Shown here: piece after piece, positions 10,205-19,639 of the stretch
Position numbering within the stretch: the stretch's first letter is position 1
How the letters are laid out: each line of letters opens with the position of its first letter
Source of the DNA: Mesostigma viride
Lineage: Eukaryota; Streptophyta; Mesostigmatophyceae; Mesostigmatales; Mesostigmataceae
Reading direction: 5' to 3'
DNA length: 57,500 nt
NCBI GenBank assembly: GCA_009746045.1
Contig: RPFO01000156.1
Location: forward strand, 3,900,091 to 3,957,590
Made by a program: the position numbers and the translations under genes
Notes under the pieces: model-generated
What the model saw: only the letters and a program-made list of their open reading frames with translations
What the model was told of the DNA's origin: nothing
Database searches by the model: none

Positions 10205-11414
10205 ATGATGGCTAGCGGGGATGAAAACGCTAGCGAGACGGGGGATTTACCGCGCGGATTTGCGAGTCGTGTGGAGGAAATCTATGTGAACCATGGCAGG
10301 AACGCCTCAGCTGTCGCCTATTTTATAGCGGCAGAACTCGGCTCTGAATACCCTAAAATATTGTTGCGTAGCTCGGAAAACAAGTTACGAAGTTTGGCAG
10401 AAAAGCTTCGGATCTTTGGGTTTGAAATCAATGGGTATGACACTCGTGAGGAGCTGGCGCAAAATATTTCAGCCAAGGTGGCGAAAATGTTAGCACAAGG
10501 TACAACAGGCATTACAAACGATGAGGAACCGAACGGGGACTCCTCAGAGGAGGACACTGATGTTGGGGAAGCTTTGGCGGGGGCCAAAGAGGAGCAGGCG
10601 CAGGGATTTCGCCCCCCAGGTGCTAGCACAGTTGCTGGCGCACCAGGTGCCGTTTTTCCCGCCGTTTTTGGTCATATGGCGCCTGTCGTCGGAGGGGATG
10701 GCAGGAAACAGCTTGCAAATGCAGGGAGGAGCTTGGCAAACGCGGCTGGCGCTAGTTTTGGGGGAGGCGAGGGGTGTCTGCAGTGCCACGCTCAGGCACT
10801 TTAAAAGCGGGCGCGCGCGGGGGAGGCAAGGAGGAGAAAGCAGGTCTCCCGCGCAGTGCCAAGGGGGACGGGGTGGCCGGAATGGGACTGAGCCCCGAAA
10901 TGATGGCGCAGATGAATGCCCTCATGGGGGGCTTCCAACAGCTGGGGATTGGCGGCGCCCAGGGGTTGGGAGCCGCAGTACGGGTGCCAGCACCCAGCGT
11001 GCAGGAAGGGGGCGCATGGGGGGGGCGGGGGCAGCAGGGCCCAGCCCTGCCGGGTGGACAAGCGGGCCCCATGGGTACCCGGGCACACCGACAGGTGTGG
11101 AAAGAACGCAGGGCCCAGCGTACGCTTACCCAGGGCAGATGGGTGCAGCCTGGCCTCAGCCCTACCCACCAGCGGGTACCGCGTACGGTACCTGGGTGCC
11201 AGCGGCTGGAACCCCGTACCACATGGCGCTCGCAGCAGCCCAAGGTGGGCAGAGGAAACGGGAGAGCAAGCGGTCCAAGTGCCGCGAGTGCGGGCATCGG
11301 CACTGCCGGTGCACGTCCAGCGACAGCACGAGCAGCGACTCGGAGGGGAGCGGGCGAGGGCGCGCGGGTGGCCGGGGCACAGGTGGGAGGTTGACCGCAT
11401 CCCGTTTCGTTTAA
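10205..11414 (+). pseudogene. element I ORF1, N-terminal and middle part (frameshifted)
   Basis: ORF1 starts at ATGATGGC 90 bp after A1. Residues ~14-95 match the N-terminal region of element III ORF1 (both have PRGFA, then a helical region with ELxxNI or QLGKNI) and more weakly that of element II. The first frame stops at 10804. The conserved Met/Gly-rich stretch (GLSPEMMAQM) is in a second frame from 10774. A Pro/Tyr/Gly-rich region and a Cys/His cluster (CRECGHRHCRC) with Ser/Asp and Arg/Gly tails lie in a third frame that ends at 11414. At least two indels have therefore broken it. The likely role is a gag-like nucleic-acid-binding protein. Confidence 0.75.
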
Positions 11415-11459
11415 GTGGCCAGCCGGAGCGGCTGCTTAGGTTTTAGCGGGCAAGTGTTC

Positions 11460-12030
11460 GAAGCGCGTCATTGGTGAATTACTCGGGAACTTGGGTTTCC
11501 CCGCGAAACTCCAACCGCACGTTCAGATTTCCAAATCTCAAGTAAAGTTCGGCGCAACTTTCTGAACGGGGGCAGTTGACGAGCAGCATTCCTCCGGACG
11601 AATGAATTGCGTTCCATACTTGCGCAAAATTTTGAAAGGTAGCTTGCGTGCAGCCCTACTAAAATTTGCGCGCACGTTCAGATTTCCAAATCTCAAGTAA
11701 ATTTCGGCGGAACATTCTGAACGGGGGTAGTTGGCGGGCAGCGTTCCTCCAGACGAATGAAATGCGTTCCATACTAGCGCAAAATTTTGAAAGGTAGCTT
11801 GCGTGCAGCCCTACTAAAATTTGCGCAAAGTGTGGGACTGAAAATTCGTAACGGAAACTTTTTGGTAGTTGCCGTCACTTCCTCTTGTGCAAACGTGTGG
11901 GAGTGAAAATTCGTAACGGAAACTTTTTGGTAGTTGCCGTCACTTCATTTTGCGCGAGTGTTGGGCTGAAAATTCGTAACGGAAACTTTTTGGTAGTTGC
12001 CGTCACTTCCTTTGGTTCGACTGAAAATTC
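11460..12030. repeat. tandem repeats inserted in element I ORF1
   Basis: Two ~156 bp copies (11514-11670 and 11671-11825, starting CGCACGTTCAGATTTCC) are followed by three ~64 bp copies sharing GAAAATTCGTAACGGAAACT (about 11826, 11890 and 11955). Element II ORF1 has no counterpart here, so this is an insertion or expansion. It separates the N- and C-terminal parts of ORF1. Confidence 0.85.
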
Positions 12031-12140
12031 GCTGAAATTCGCTGAATTCGTACCGTAGCCTAATTTTTAGTACCTCGAAGTGACGGGGCACCTAAAAATT
12101 TGCCCACAAGTACACTTGGCAGCGCGCTCACTGGGAAAAA

Positions 12141-12719
12141 TTGTACAGCCGCTCCGGCGGAATTGTAATGGACCTGCCAGTTACCCGCGGGGTCAACCTG
12201 CTCGAGTACCTGCCGGCGGGGCGGGCGCTCAGTGTGGTGTGGGACGTGGAAGACCACAAGTACCACCAGCGCACGGCCCCCAAGCACATGGAGACCGCCA
12301 TACAGGGCCACAACGGCAACATGGTGGCCTGGCTGAACGTGCAAAGGGCCCCCGTGCTGCGCCAGCAGAAGGAGGGGACGGGACTTGGGTGGGCATCCAA
12401 GGAGAGGATGGAGCTGGCCCAGAACCTGTGCCACGTCTGGGATACGCTCAACAAGGAGCTCAGTCCCAACGTGTGCAGCGAGCTGGCGGGCGTGGAGTAC
12501 CTGGCGCTCTGCGTGGAGGCTCTCCTGCTGGTGGAGACCAGCGGGTCTTGGAACGCGTCCGGGTACATGCTGCCCTACCGGCCGGCAGGGGGTGTCCGCA
12601 CGCGGGCGGCTCGACGAGCGCTGCGGGCACACAAGAAGGAGCGCGATGCGTTGGCGTCGGCGCGAGGAAAGGAGGACAAGGCGGAGGGAGGAGTGGCGGG
12701 CTCTTCCCAGAAGAAGTGA
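12141..12719 (+). pseudogene. element I ORF1, C-terminal domain
   Basis: 192 codons aligned with the last ~160 residues of element II ORF1. Shared features are the Leu-rich start (LPAGRALSVVWDVEDHK versus LPRRAFKVAWRLLVKDRD), the middle VETSGSWNASGYMLP versus VEKTSGWNNGAMHLLP, and a basic Ala-rich tail that ends just before pol. The upstream half is cut off by the tandem-repeat insertion. The stop TGA is at 12717-12719 and pol continues in the -1 frame. Confidence 0.75.
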
Positions 12720-12721
12720 GA

Positions 12722-13315
12722 GGGCGAGGTGTATTCCCCCTCCCAGAGGTGGCCATCAAGCCCCTCGACCGCGCGCGCCTACGGTCCCGACGTAGGTATC
12801 AGCGGGCCATGCGGCGGCGGGCCCTGCTCCTGCGCAGCGCGCGAATCGTGGATGGCCTCAACTGGTTGTGGAGGGGAGCACAGGAACCGCCTGAAACGGG
12901 TCCTGTTGGTGGCATGCGGATGGCTTTGCCCGCACCTGTTGCCCAGGAGCCCGCGGGTTGCGGTACCAGCGGGGTGTCCTTAGTGACCCCCTGCACTGCG
13001 GCCCAGCAGGCGGCCCTACAAGGGCTGGAGATTGCCGCCCAGGTCCATGAGCGCCGGCTGAGAGCCGTAGCGGCAGAGGACCTGGTGCATGACGTTGAGT
13101 CTGGGCCCTATGGGCCCGACGGGCAATATGAAATAATTGCCCCGGAGAGACTTGCGCTGCCCGCGGGCGGAGTGGCGGGCAGCGTGCCGCTGATGGACTG
13201 CCTCCCCCCCCAGTGGAGGGAGGTATATGGCAATATAAAAAATATTTTGAGGGAAGAGGCAGCGCAGCCAGGGCGTCGACGGCGAGTAACGCATGGCTGT
13301 GCGAGCGACACGGAG
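12722..13315 (+). CDS. element I pol, N-terminal part (interrupted by element II)
   Basis: The open frame starts right after the ORF1 stop, with RGRGVFPLPE matching RGRGVLPLPV of element II. It runs through GPYGPDGQYEII and PERLALP to HGCASDTE, then element II begins. It lies in the -1 frame relative to ORF1, as in element II, and no ATG is obvious at its start. Ribosomal frameshifting or reinitiation is likely. This is the pre-RT region of the polyprotein. Confidence 0.85.
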
Positions 13316-13462
13316 TCCACTGTGCATTGCCTAGGTCCACTTCTGGTTGAAGGGCACCAGAACTTTGTTTATTACACTATATGTTGAAGCCGACCGGACT
13401 TAGTAGACAGAGAGACATAAAATATTTTTTGGCAGTCCCTGGCCGCCGCTTCCACTTGACCC
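13316..13462 (-). repeat. element II repeat B2 (3' end)
   Basis: Direct copy of 14006-14151 with a 1 nt length difference. It contains AATAAA on the minus strand, consistent with a polyadenylation region. Confidence 0.93.
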
Positions 13463-13496
13463 CCCAAGACAAAACAGAAAAGGGTGGGTGGGTGGG

Positions 13497-14005
13497 GAAA
13501 ACTGATAAGCTGGCTTGGCAGCCATCACCACCTTGAAATACATCGCATCAACGTTGCATCCGTGACACACGCAAGTGCGGCGCCCCGCTGGCGCGGCGCT
13601 CCATGTAAGAATGACCTCAGAATACTACTGTACTAGATCTAGGACCCTGATACTACTTTTTTCAACATTGTACTACATTTTTATGATGTCACACATGTTC
13701 TGTCATGCCAGAACCGTTCAGCAACCACCTGGCATATCTTGAGGGTCCCTGGATACTAGTTGAAGTAGATTGAACTCGTTTGAACTAGTTTGTACTACCT
13801 GTACTAACTTTGAACTAGTTCGAACTACATCTGAGGCCCATCCAAGGCTGTCAGACCCTCCAGAGAGGGCGTGGCCACCCCGTTTGGCTCCCGCATGTCG
13901 ACTTGCACCACTGGGCAACGGTGTAGCGCCTCCAAGGTAGCGGCGCACCTCCATCCCTCCGCTCCCCCAGGCAAAATCAGGGAATCCCGATCGTAAGATC
14001 AATCA
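13497..14005 (-). repeat. element II repeat A2
   Basis: 509 bp copy of 19131-19639. On the minus strand it starts TGATTGATCTTACGATC and ends ATCAGTTTTC. These are the same two termini as the A repeat of elements I, III and IV, although the interior differs. The 34 bp linker to B2 (13463-13496) is C-rich then T-rich, like the element I linker. Confidence 0.93.
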
Positions 14006-14151
14006 TCCACTGTGCATTGCCTAGGTCCACTTCTGGTTGAAGGGCACCAGAACTTGTTTATTACACTATATGTTGAAGCCGACCGGACTTAGTAGACAGA
14101 GAGACATAAAATATTTTTTGGCAGTCCCTGGCCGCCGCTTCCACTTGACCC
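14006..14151 (-). repeat. element II repeat B1
   Basis: Lies directly between pol and A2. Together with 13316-13462 it makes the split direct repeat. Confidence 0.93.
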
Positions 14152-14218
14152 GCATCTCCAACCTGGCCGCAGGCCGTACATCTGGAAACCGCGTCAGGAG
14201 CCATGGGAGGGCACATCC

Positions 14219-16369
14219 TTACCCTCCAGCTGGTGAAGCCCTAGCGTGTCCGCTAGAGTGCGCCTCACCGAAGTATGGCCGAAATCTACGGCCCAAAGTG
14301 ACGACGCCAGTCACGGGGGGCAGTCTGCCCGCGAGGTCCCACACCACCTGGGGCACCCGCACCTGCAGGGCGCGGTGGAGCCCCACGTAATGGTCCACGG
14401 ACGAAAACTGGCGCCACCGGCCACGCTTTTGGATGTCCGCGATTGGTACCCCGCGCAGGTAGTCATGGGTGGCCCCCCCGTGGCGCATGCTGTAGGGTGA
14501 AAACATCCCCCGCAAGCCAAGGAGGTCCCAGGCGGCGTGCCACCGCCGCAAGAAACGGCTGTAGCTGAGTGCGCCAAAGAGCAGCTCCTCGTGCGCCCGC
14601 CCAGCACACAGGGCGCCAAGCAACGTGAGTGAAAGGGGCTCAACAACCACCACTGCCTGGGCCTGGCCCTTGGCTGTCTTGGGGTCGCGTAGCAGCAGCG
14701 CACCCTGGTTACTGGGCCCCAGGCGGAAGTCCCCGCGCAGAGCCACGTCCCCCACGCGAAGCTTGAACGCTTCTCCGATGCGCAAGTATTGCTGAAAAAC
14801 AATGATGCAGCAGCAGGCAGCTAATATCGAGCCTTGTGCACGAAGAATGTTTGCCACGAGGTACAGTAGCTGCCACGGGACGGGGTGAGGGCTCTGCACG
14901 GGAACTCGTCGCGCCCAGCCGGCCAGCAAGCGACGCGCCTCGTACCACCCCTTAATCTCGTTGGGGAAGTACAGCTGCAGCCCGCATAATGCGCGCACAA
15001 CCATGGTCCGGCTTCCCCCTTCCTCATACACGCTGACCAGCCACTCACAAAAGACGCCTTCCGCCTCCGTCTTGGCCACGGGAGCGAGGGGTTGACCATA
15101 CTCCACGTACGCCCTCAGCGCTCGGTGATATGCAGCTAGCGTGCTGGGCTGCACAGTGGCCTCCAGCAATTCCTGCCGCCCATGTGGCCCCGGATTGCTC
15201 TCCACGTCGCCATCCGCAGTGAGGTTGCGCACCCATCGACCACGACTGGGCGCGTCGGCCGGGTTGCGCTCCGACCTCACATACACCCAGTGGTAGCGGG
15301 TGTTGCTGGCCAGCCCTAGCGCGATCGCCCGGCGGCACCAGGCGTTCAGCCGGTAGGACGACGAACGCCCTTTGACGAGCGCACCGACAACTGCCGAATT
15401 GTCCACCAGCCGCACGTGACGTTGCTGCCAGTGAACCTGTGAGCGCAGGCCCCACTCGATCCCTTGCACAGCCGCACGAATCTCCTTCTCGTTGATGTGG
15501 GCCGAGGGATCGAGCCACCGGTGGGCAAGAGCGGTGCGCCACTGCGCCGCTGCCATGGCTCGGTGCTCAATCTCCCCTGTGCGCTCCACGCTGGCCGTCT
15601 CAGAGTCCACACAGAGCGTCTTCCAGCCCTTCCGCTCCCGACAGTTGGACAGGCCACGCACCGCAGGCGCCTCCCACCGGCTGTACACCACCCCAGAACC
15701 GTGGGTTGACGCATCAGTGGCCACCACGGTGCAGCTCAGGGGCTGGTCGCGCTGCGCATGCACCAGCGGGGCCAAGTCCATTGCAGCCTGGAGCTCTTCC
15801 CTTACACTACCCCACAGCCGATAGCTCCAGCCCCGCTTGTGCACCAGGACTTGCTGCAGCAAGCGGTAGGCGTGAAACCAGATGGACAGTAGACCCCGAC
15901 GCAGCAAGTGGACCCACACCCACCGTCCCAGCAACGAGGCCAGTTGGTGGTAAGTGGCCCGTCCACGCCCCAGCATTGCCTGCGTGTCGCGCACCAAGGC
16001 CGCCATCCGGGCCGCGCTCGGCCGCATGGACCCGTCCTGGCAGAACTCAATCCCCAAGATTTCCACCGGGCGCCCCTCCTCAGCTCTCTCCACCTTCTTC
16101 TCGTTGACCACCAACCCCTTGGGACCGTAGCTCTCCTCGCACGCCTTGGTGAGCACGGCGTTGGTCTCCTCCGCGCTCCGCCCATGGGTGACCCCCAGAT
16201 CATCGATCATGACCAGCTGAGCGGGATGTGGGGGATCCTCCGGCAGCAGCCGCCACGCTGCACTGGCTGCGCTCTCCACCAACTCCAGCCGGTCCATGCC
16301 ATCCCCGCGCACTGTGCGCACCCCCATCAAGTGCATGGGATATGACAGCCCTCTCTTGGCATCGAGCAC
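14219..16369 (-). CDS. element II pol: reverse transcriptase / RNase H / 2A motif / tyrosine recombinase
   Basis: 716 codons in the frame after the second frameshift. The RT catalytic box is MIDD in VMIDDLG. RNase H follows with VATDAS (Asp), HINEKE (Glu), RLVDNS (Asp) and NPADAPSR. DVESNPGP (15185-15208) matches the 2A ribosome-skipping consensus D-V/I-E-x-N-P-G-P exactly and lies between RNase H and recombinase. The recombinase shows YLRIGEAFKL (catalytic Arg), YSMRHGGAT (second Arg; the usual His is Tyr), KRGRW (Trp in box III) and DHYVG (nucleophile Tyr). If skipping works, RT-RNase H and recombinase are released separately. The RT N-terminal half lies in two other frames upstream. Confidence 0.93.
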   Translation of the reverse strand: MLDAKRGLSYPMHLMGVRTVRGDGMDRLELVESAASAAWRLLPEDPPHPAQLVMIDDLGVTHGRSAEETNAVLTKACEESYGPKGLVVNEKKVERAEEGRPVEILGIEFCQDGSMRPSAARMAALVRDTQAMLGRGRATYHQLASLLGRWVWVHLLRRGLLSIWFHAYRLLQQVLVHKRGWSYRLWGSVREELQAAMDLAPLVHAQRDQPLSCTVVATDASTHGSGVVYSRWEAPAVRGLSNCRERKGWKTLCVDSETASVERTGEIEHRAMAAAQWRTALAHRWLDPSAHINEKEIRAAVQGIEWGLRSQVHWQQRHVRLVDNSAVVGALVKGRSSSYRLNAWCRRAIALGLASNTRYHWVYVRSERNPADAPSRGRWVRNLTADGDVESNPGPHGRQELLEATVQPSTLAAYHRALRAYVEYGQPLAPVAKTEAEGVFCEWLVSVYEEGGSRTMVVRALCGLQLYFPNEIKGWYEARRLLAGWARRVPVQSPHPVPWQLLYLVANILRAQGSILAACCCIIVFQQYLRIGEAFKLRVGDVALRGDFRLGPSNQGALLLRDPKTAKGQAQAVVVVEPLSLTLLGALCAGRAHEELLFGALSYSRFLRRWHAAWDLLGLRGMFSPYSMRHGGATHDYLRGVPIADIQKRGRWRQFSSVDHYVGLHRALQVRVPQVVWDLAGRLPPVTGVVTLGRRFRPYFGEAHSSGHARASPAGG
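14241..14256 (-). promoter_or_regulatory. 3' hairpin, element II
   Basis: CTAGCG-TGTC-CGCTAG forms a perfect 6 bp stem (loop GACA on the minus strand) inside a conserved GCGCACT...AGGGCTT frame. Element I has three related hairpins after its pol stop. Here it overlaps the last pol codons. Inferred RNA structure; role unknown. Confidence 0.7.
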
Positions 16370-17377
16370 CCCGCCCCGTAGAGACAGTGCAGGTGGGCAA
16401 CCTGTGCAAGGACCACCGAGTGGCTCCAGCCCATGACAAGGACCCGGAACCTGGGGTACAACTTTCGCCGTCGTCCCAGCTGGCCGACCTCATCGGACCA
16501 CACGGGGGGCAGCGAGAAATAGGGGCGCCAGCTCTCAGGTACCTCGAACCGGTAATAGTAGGTGTCAAGGTCTGTCTTGCCCGAATAGCATGGCGCCCCC
16601 ACACTCAGCTCAGCGACCTCGCCCAAGTTAGGCAGGTAACAGGTAGGCGGCTTGAGGAAGCGCCGGTTGCACGGCACCATATTCCCTATAAACCGCTGCC
16701 GTCGTTCGCTGGGCTCCACAACCCCGGGGTCTTTCTTGGGGACGGCAAAACAGCCGTTCACCACAGGGGCGCCTCCTCACTGTACTCGATCATCCGCGTC
16801 TCCGCCAGCCTGATGCTCAGTCGTGCGTACGCCGCATCGCTTGCACAACCATGAGACACCCGGCCCCGCCGCATCCACGCCCCCGCCTCCGCGTCGCATC
16901 TTTGTAGAATGTTGTTTATGTCCTCATACGTCCTCTGCCATGCCTCCGGCAGGCAGTCCAGCAGCTTGACACTACCTGCAGCTCCTCCTTTTGGCAGTGC
17001 CAGCCTCTCCGGGTCAATAATTTCGTATTGACCGCCCGGCCCGTATGGCGCGGGCTCTGCGTCCCCCGTGTCTGTCGCCTCCGCTACGGCGGTAAGCCGG
17101 CGGTTGTAGACGCGGGCAGCATCCTCCATCCCTTGTAGGGCGGCCCTTTGGGCGACGGTGCAGGGGCTCGCAGTAATAGCCTGCTGCTGCACCGCCGGTC
17201 CACCGGACCGTTCCCGGGTCCTGCCCCACAGCCAGTTCAGGCCCCTTGTGGCCCGCTCTTGACACCGCAGCCTTGCTCTGGCACGCAGAGCGCGCTGCAG
17301 CCTGCGGTTGGATCGCAGGCGGCTGCGGTCGAGCGGGGGGACCATCTTCACTGGCAGCGGGAGCACACCCCTGCCCC
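16370..17377 (-). pseudogene. element II pol, N-terminal region and first half of RT (two frameshifts)
   Basis: From just after the ORF1 stop the frame reads RGRGVLPLPV through GPGGQYEII, PERLALP, HGCASDAAYARLS to EYSEEAP. A missing nucleotide near 16770 (present in element IV) shifts the frame. It continues as VVNGCFAVPKKDPGV, then KTDLDTYYYRF and PPVWSDEVG, the N-terminal RT motifs. A second missing nucleotide near 16373, again present in element IV, shifts into the 716-codon ORF. Pol is in the -1 frame relative to ORF1. Confidence 0.85.
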
Positions 17378-18118
17378 TCACTTGTCCTTTTTGGCCGCCG
17401 CCGCCGCCGCCGATGCCAGCTCCGCCTCCTGGCGAGCCGCCTTCCGCGCTGCCCGGGCTGCTGCGCTTCCAATAGTACTGCCCTCCACCAGTGGCAGCAG
17501 GTGCATCGCCCCGTTGTTCCAGCCGCTGGTCTTCTCCACCATGAGGAACGCCTCGACCACACGCGCCAGGTACTCGAAGCAGGCCAGCTCCGTCACCACA
17601 TCCTCCCCCAGCTCTTGGATGGCCACATCCAGAATGTAGGTCAGGTTGTTGCACACCAGATGGTGCGTGCTGTTCTTCCACCCGCGGGGGGCTCCCGGTG
17701 CAGCCCCAACGCCCTCCTGCTCCTTGCGAAGGGCCAAGCGGGCCTGCAGGCTCCCGTGCGCGACCTGGCGCGCATCCAGCACCTGCAGCGGCAGCACCCT
17801 GTCGTCGCGGTCCTTGACCAACAGGCGCCAGGCCACTTTGAAAGCTCGCCGGGGGAGACGCACCCCCTTGGTGGTTCGGCGCAGGTCTCTCTCCCTCACA
17901 CGCTCCCGCGATCGACGCGAGCTCCGCTGGGAGGAGTCCCGACTCATGCTCCGGCTGCTGGACCGCTGCCGCTCCTTGCGACGCTCGCGGGAGCGATCCC
18001 GACGCCCCTTGGGCTCCGCAGAACGGCCCCTGCCATGCCCACGTCGCTCCCGGGACTTGTCGCGGCGCGATCGAGCGCCACCCCTGCTCCTGCCACGGCC
18101 TCTGCTCTCGCTGTCGGA

Positions 18119-18178
<60 letters not shown>

Positions 18179-18901
18179 GCGACTCTCGTCGCTCCCACTG
18201 CTGGTGTCTGTCGAGCCTGGGCTGCTCCCGCGCCGCGCGCGTCTCTTCTCCTGGCGCTTGCTCTTCGGATGGCCCTTGCCCCCCTTGTCCTCGCGCTGGC
18301 TCTTCCCTTTCCTCGCGTCCCTCCTCTTCCCCCGCGCCAGGGCTTGCAACTCCGCTCCGATGAGCTCGCGGACGCCCGCCAGAAGGGCAGCATTCTCTGC
18401 CAGCTTTCGGTTCCTGCCCTGAGACTTCTTTCCCTTGGCGCGAGCAGCAGCAGGGGCCAGCTGCTCGCGCGCGTCCAAAAAATCCTCAGAGCTCGTCGCG
18501 TCCTCCTCTTCCTCGTCGGTGCCGTTGCTGGGAGGATCCTTTCGGGTCCTTTCGCCCCTGGCTGGACCAGTCTTCCCCTTGCCCCCAGTGGCCACTGGGG
18601 GCTTCTTCATCTCTAGAGTAATGGCCTTGCACAACATGGAACCCATGTCGGAATCACTTGACCCCTCACTAATCTGGAGCCCTGCAGTCTTGAGAAACTG
18701 TCCCAAGGATGTCAAACGACCCTCAGACATAGTAGTAAGCCTTTGGGCCCAGTTTGGACCGAGATACTCAGTCAAGAACTTCAAAGTCGTTAACAACTCC
18801 TTGCCCCCCTGAAAATACGATTTTTTCACATTTAATAAGAAATCTCGGTCTACTGCCTCAAGGGTGGTGTCTTCGTGATCACTAGCCATTATAGAATTCA
18901 A
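17378..18901 (-). CDS. element II ORF1 (gag-like) with poly-Ser and RS domain
   Basis: Intact 507 codons. Residues 1-100 form a helical N-terminal domain, distantly like the ORF1 starts of elements I and III. Residues 100-225 are charged. Residues 230-262 are a Ser tract. Residues ~265-340 are an Arg/Ser-rich region (RDRSRERR, SSRSMSRDSSQRSSRRS) like the RS domains of splicing factors. Residues ~345-490 are the conserved C-terminal domain also found in element I. The stop is followed at once by pol in the -1 frame. The likely role is a nucleic-acid-binding particle protein. The RS region suggests nuclear import through SR-specific transportins or RNA packaging (inference). Confidence 0.85.
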
Positions 18902-19130
18902 AGATGAAGAAATTTCTCACAACTAGGCTCAATATTCCGCAATCTTGGAGACTGAGAAAAATTTCGGACTGAAAATTTGTCACTCAGTTCTACCTTGCGG
19001 ACTTTTACTCCCGTTGCGCAAACCCGTCAAAACTTGGTGCGAAAACCGTCAAAATGATGTCGGCTATTGTCTCACGATTAGTTTGACACCAACTTTGTCA
19101 AAAACGGTGAAGTATTGCTCTAGTTGTGTT
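18902..19130 (-). other. element II 5' leader
   Basis: About 230 bp between A1 and the ORF1 start, AT-richer than the coding part. It contains repeated AAACT/GTCAAAA words and no ORF. Confidence 0.6.
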
Positions 19131-19639
19131 GAAAACTGATAAGCTGGCTTGGCAGCCATCACCACCTTGAAATACATCGCATCAACGTTGCATCCGTGAC
19201 ACACGCAAGTGCGGCGCCCCGCTGGCGCGGCGCTCCATGTAAGAATGACCTCAGAATACTACTGTACTAGATCTAGGACCCTGATACTACTTTTTTCAAC
19301 ATTGTACTACATTTTTATGATGTCACACATGTTCTGTCATGCCAGAACCGTTCAGCAACCACCTGGCATATCTTGAGGGTCCCTGGATACTAGTTGAAGT
19401 AGATTGAACTCGTTTGAACTAGTTTGTACTACCTGTACTAACTTTGAACTAGTTTGAACTACATCTGAGGCCCATCCAAGGCTGTCAGACCCTCCAGAGA
19501 GGGCGTGGCCACCCCGTTTGGCTCCCACATGTCGACTTGCACCACTGGGCAACGGTGTAGCGCCTCCAAGGTAGCGGCGCACCTCCATCCCTCCGCTCCC
19601 CCAGGCAAAATCAGGGAATCCCGATCGTAAGATCAATCA
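19131..19639 (-). repeat. element II repeat A1 (5' end)
   Basis: 509 bp, the partner of 13497-14005 with only a few substitutions. It abuts element I pol at 19639/19640. Confidence 0.95.

Larger units (their letters stand above)
13316..19639 (-). mobile_element. element II: complete nested tyrosine-recombinase retrotransposon
   Basis: On the minus strand the order is A1 (19639-19131), ORF1 (18901-17378), pol (17377-14219), B1 (14151-14006), A2 (14005-13497), linker (13496-13463), B2 (13462-13316). The A copies are 509 bp each; B1 and B2 are 146 and 147 bp and differ by one T. It sits in element I pol between GAG and TAC codons. Removing 13316-19639 rejoins the frame at the position where related pol proteins are continuous, so there is no target duplication of any size. 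Pol carries two 1 nt deletions, so this copy is probably dead, and recently so. Confidence 0.93.

Noticed and set aside
10752-11303. Antisense ORFs over GC-rich ORF1 and pol sequence (many above 100 codons)
   Set aside because: High GC leaves the opposite strand open. None shows a domain, while the sense frames have homologous copies in the window.
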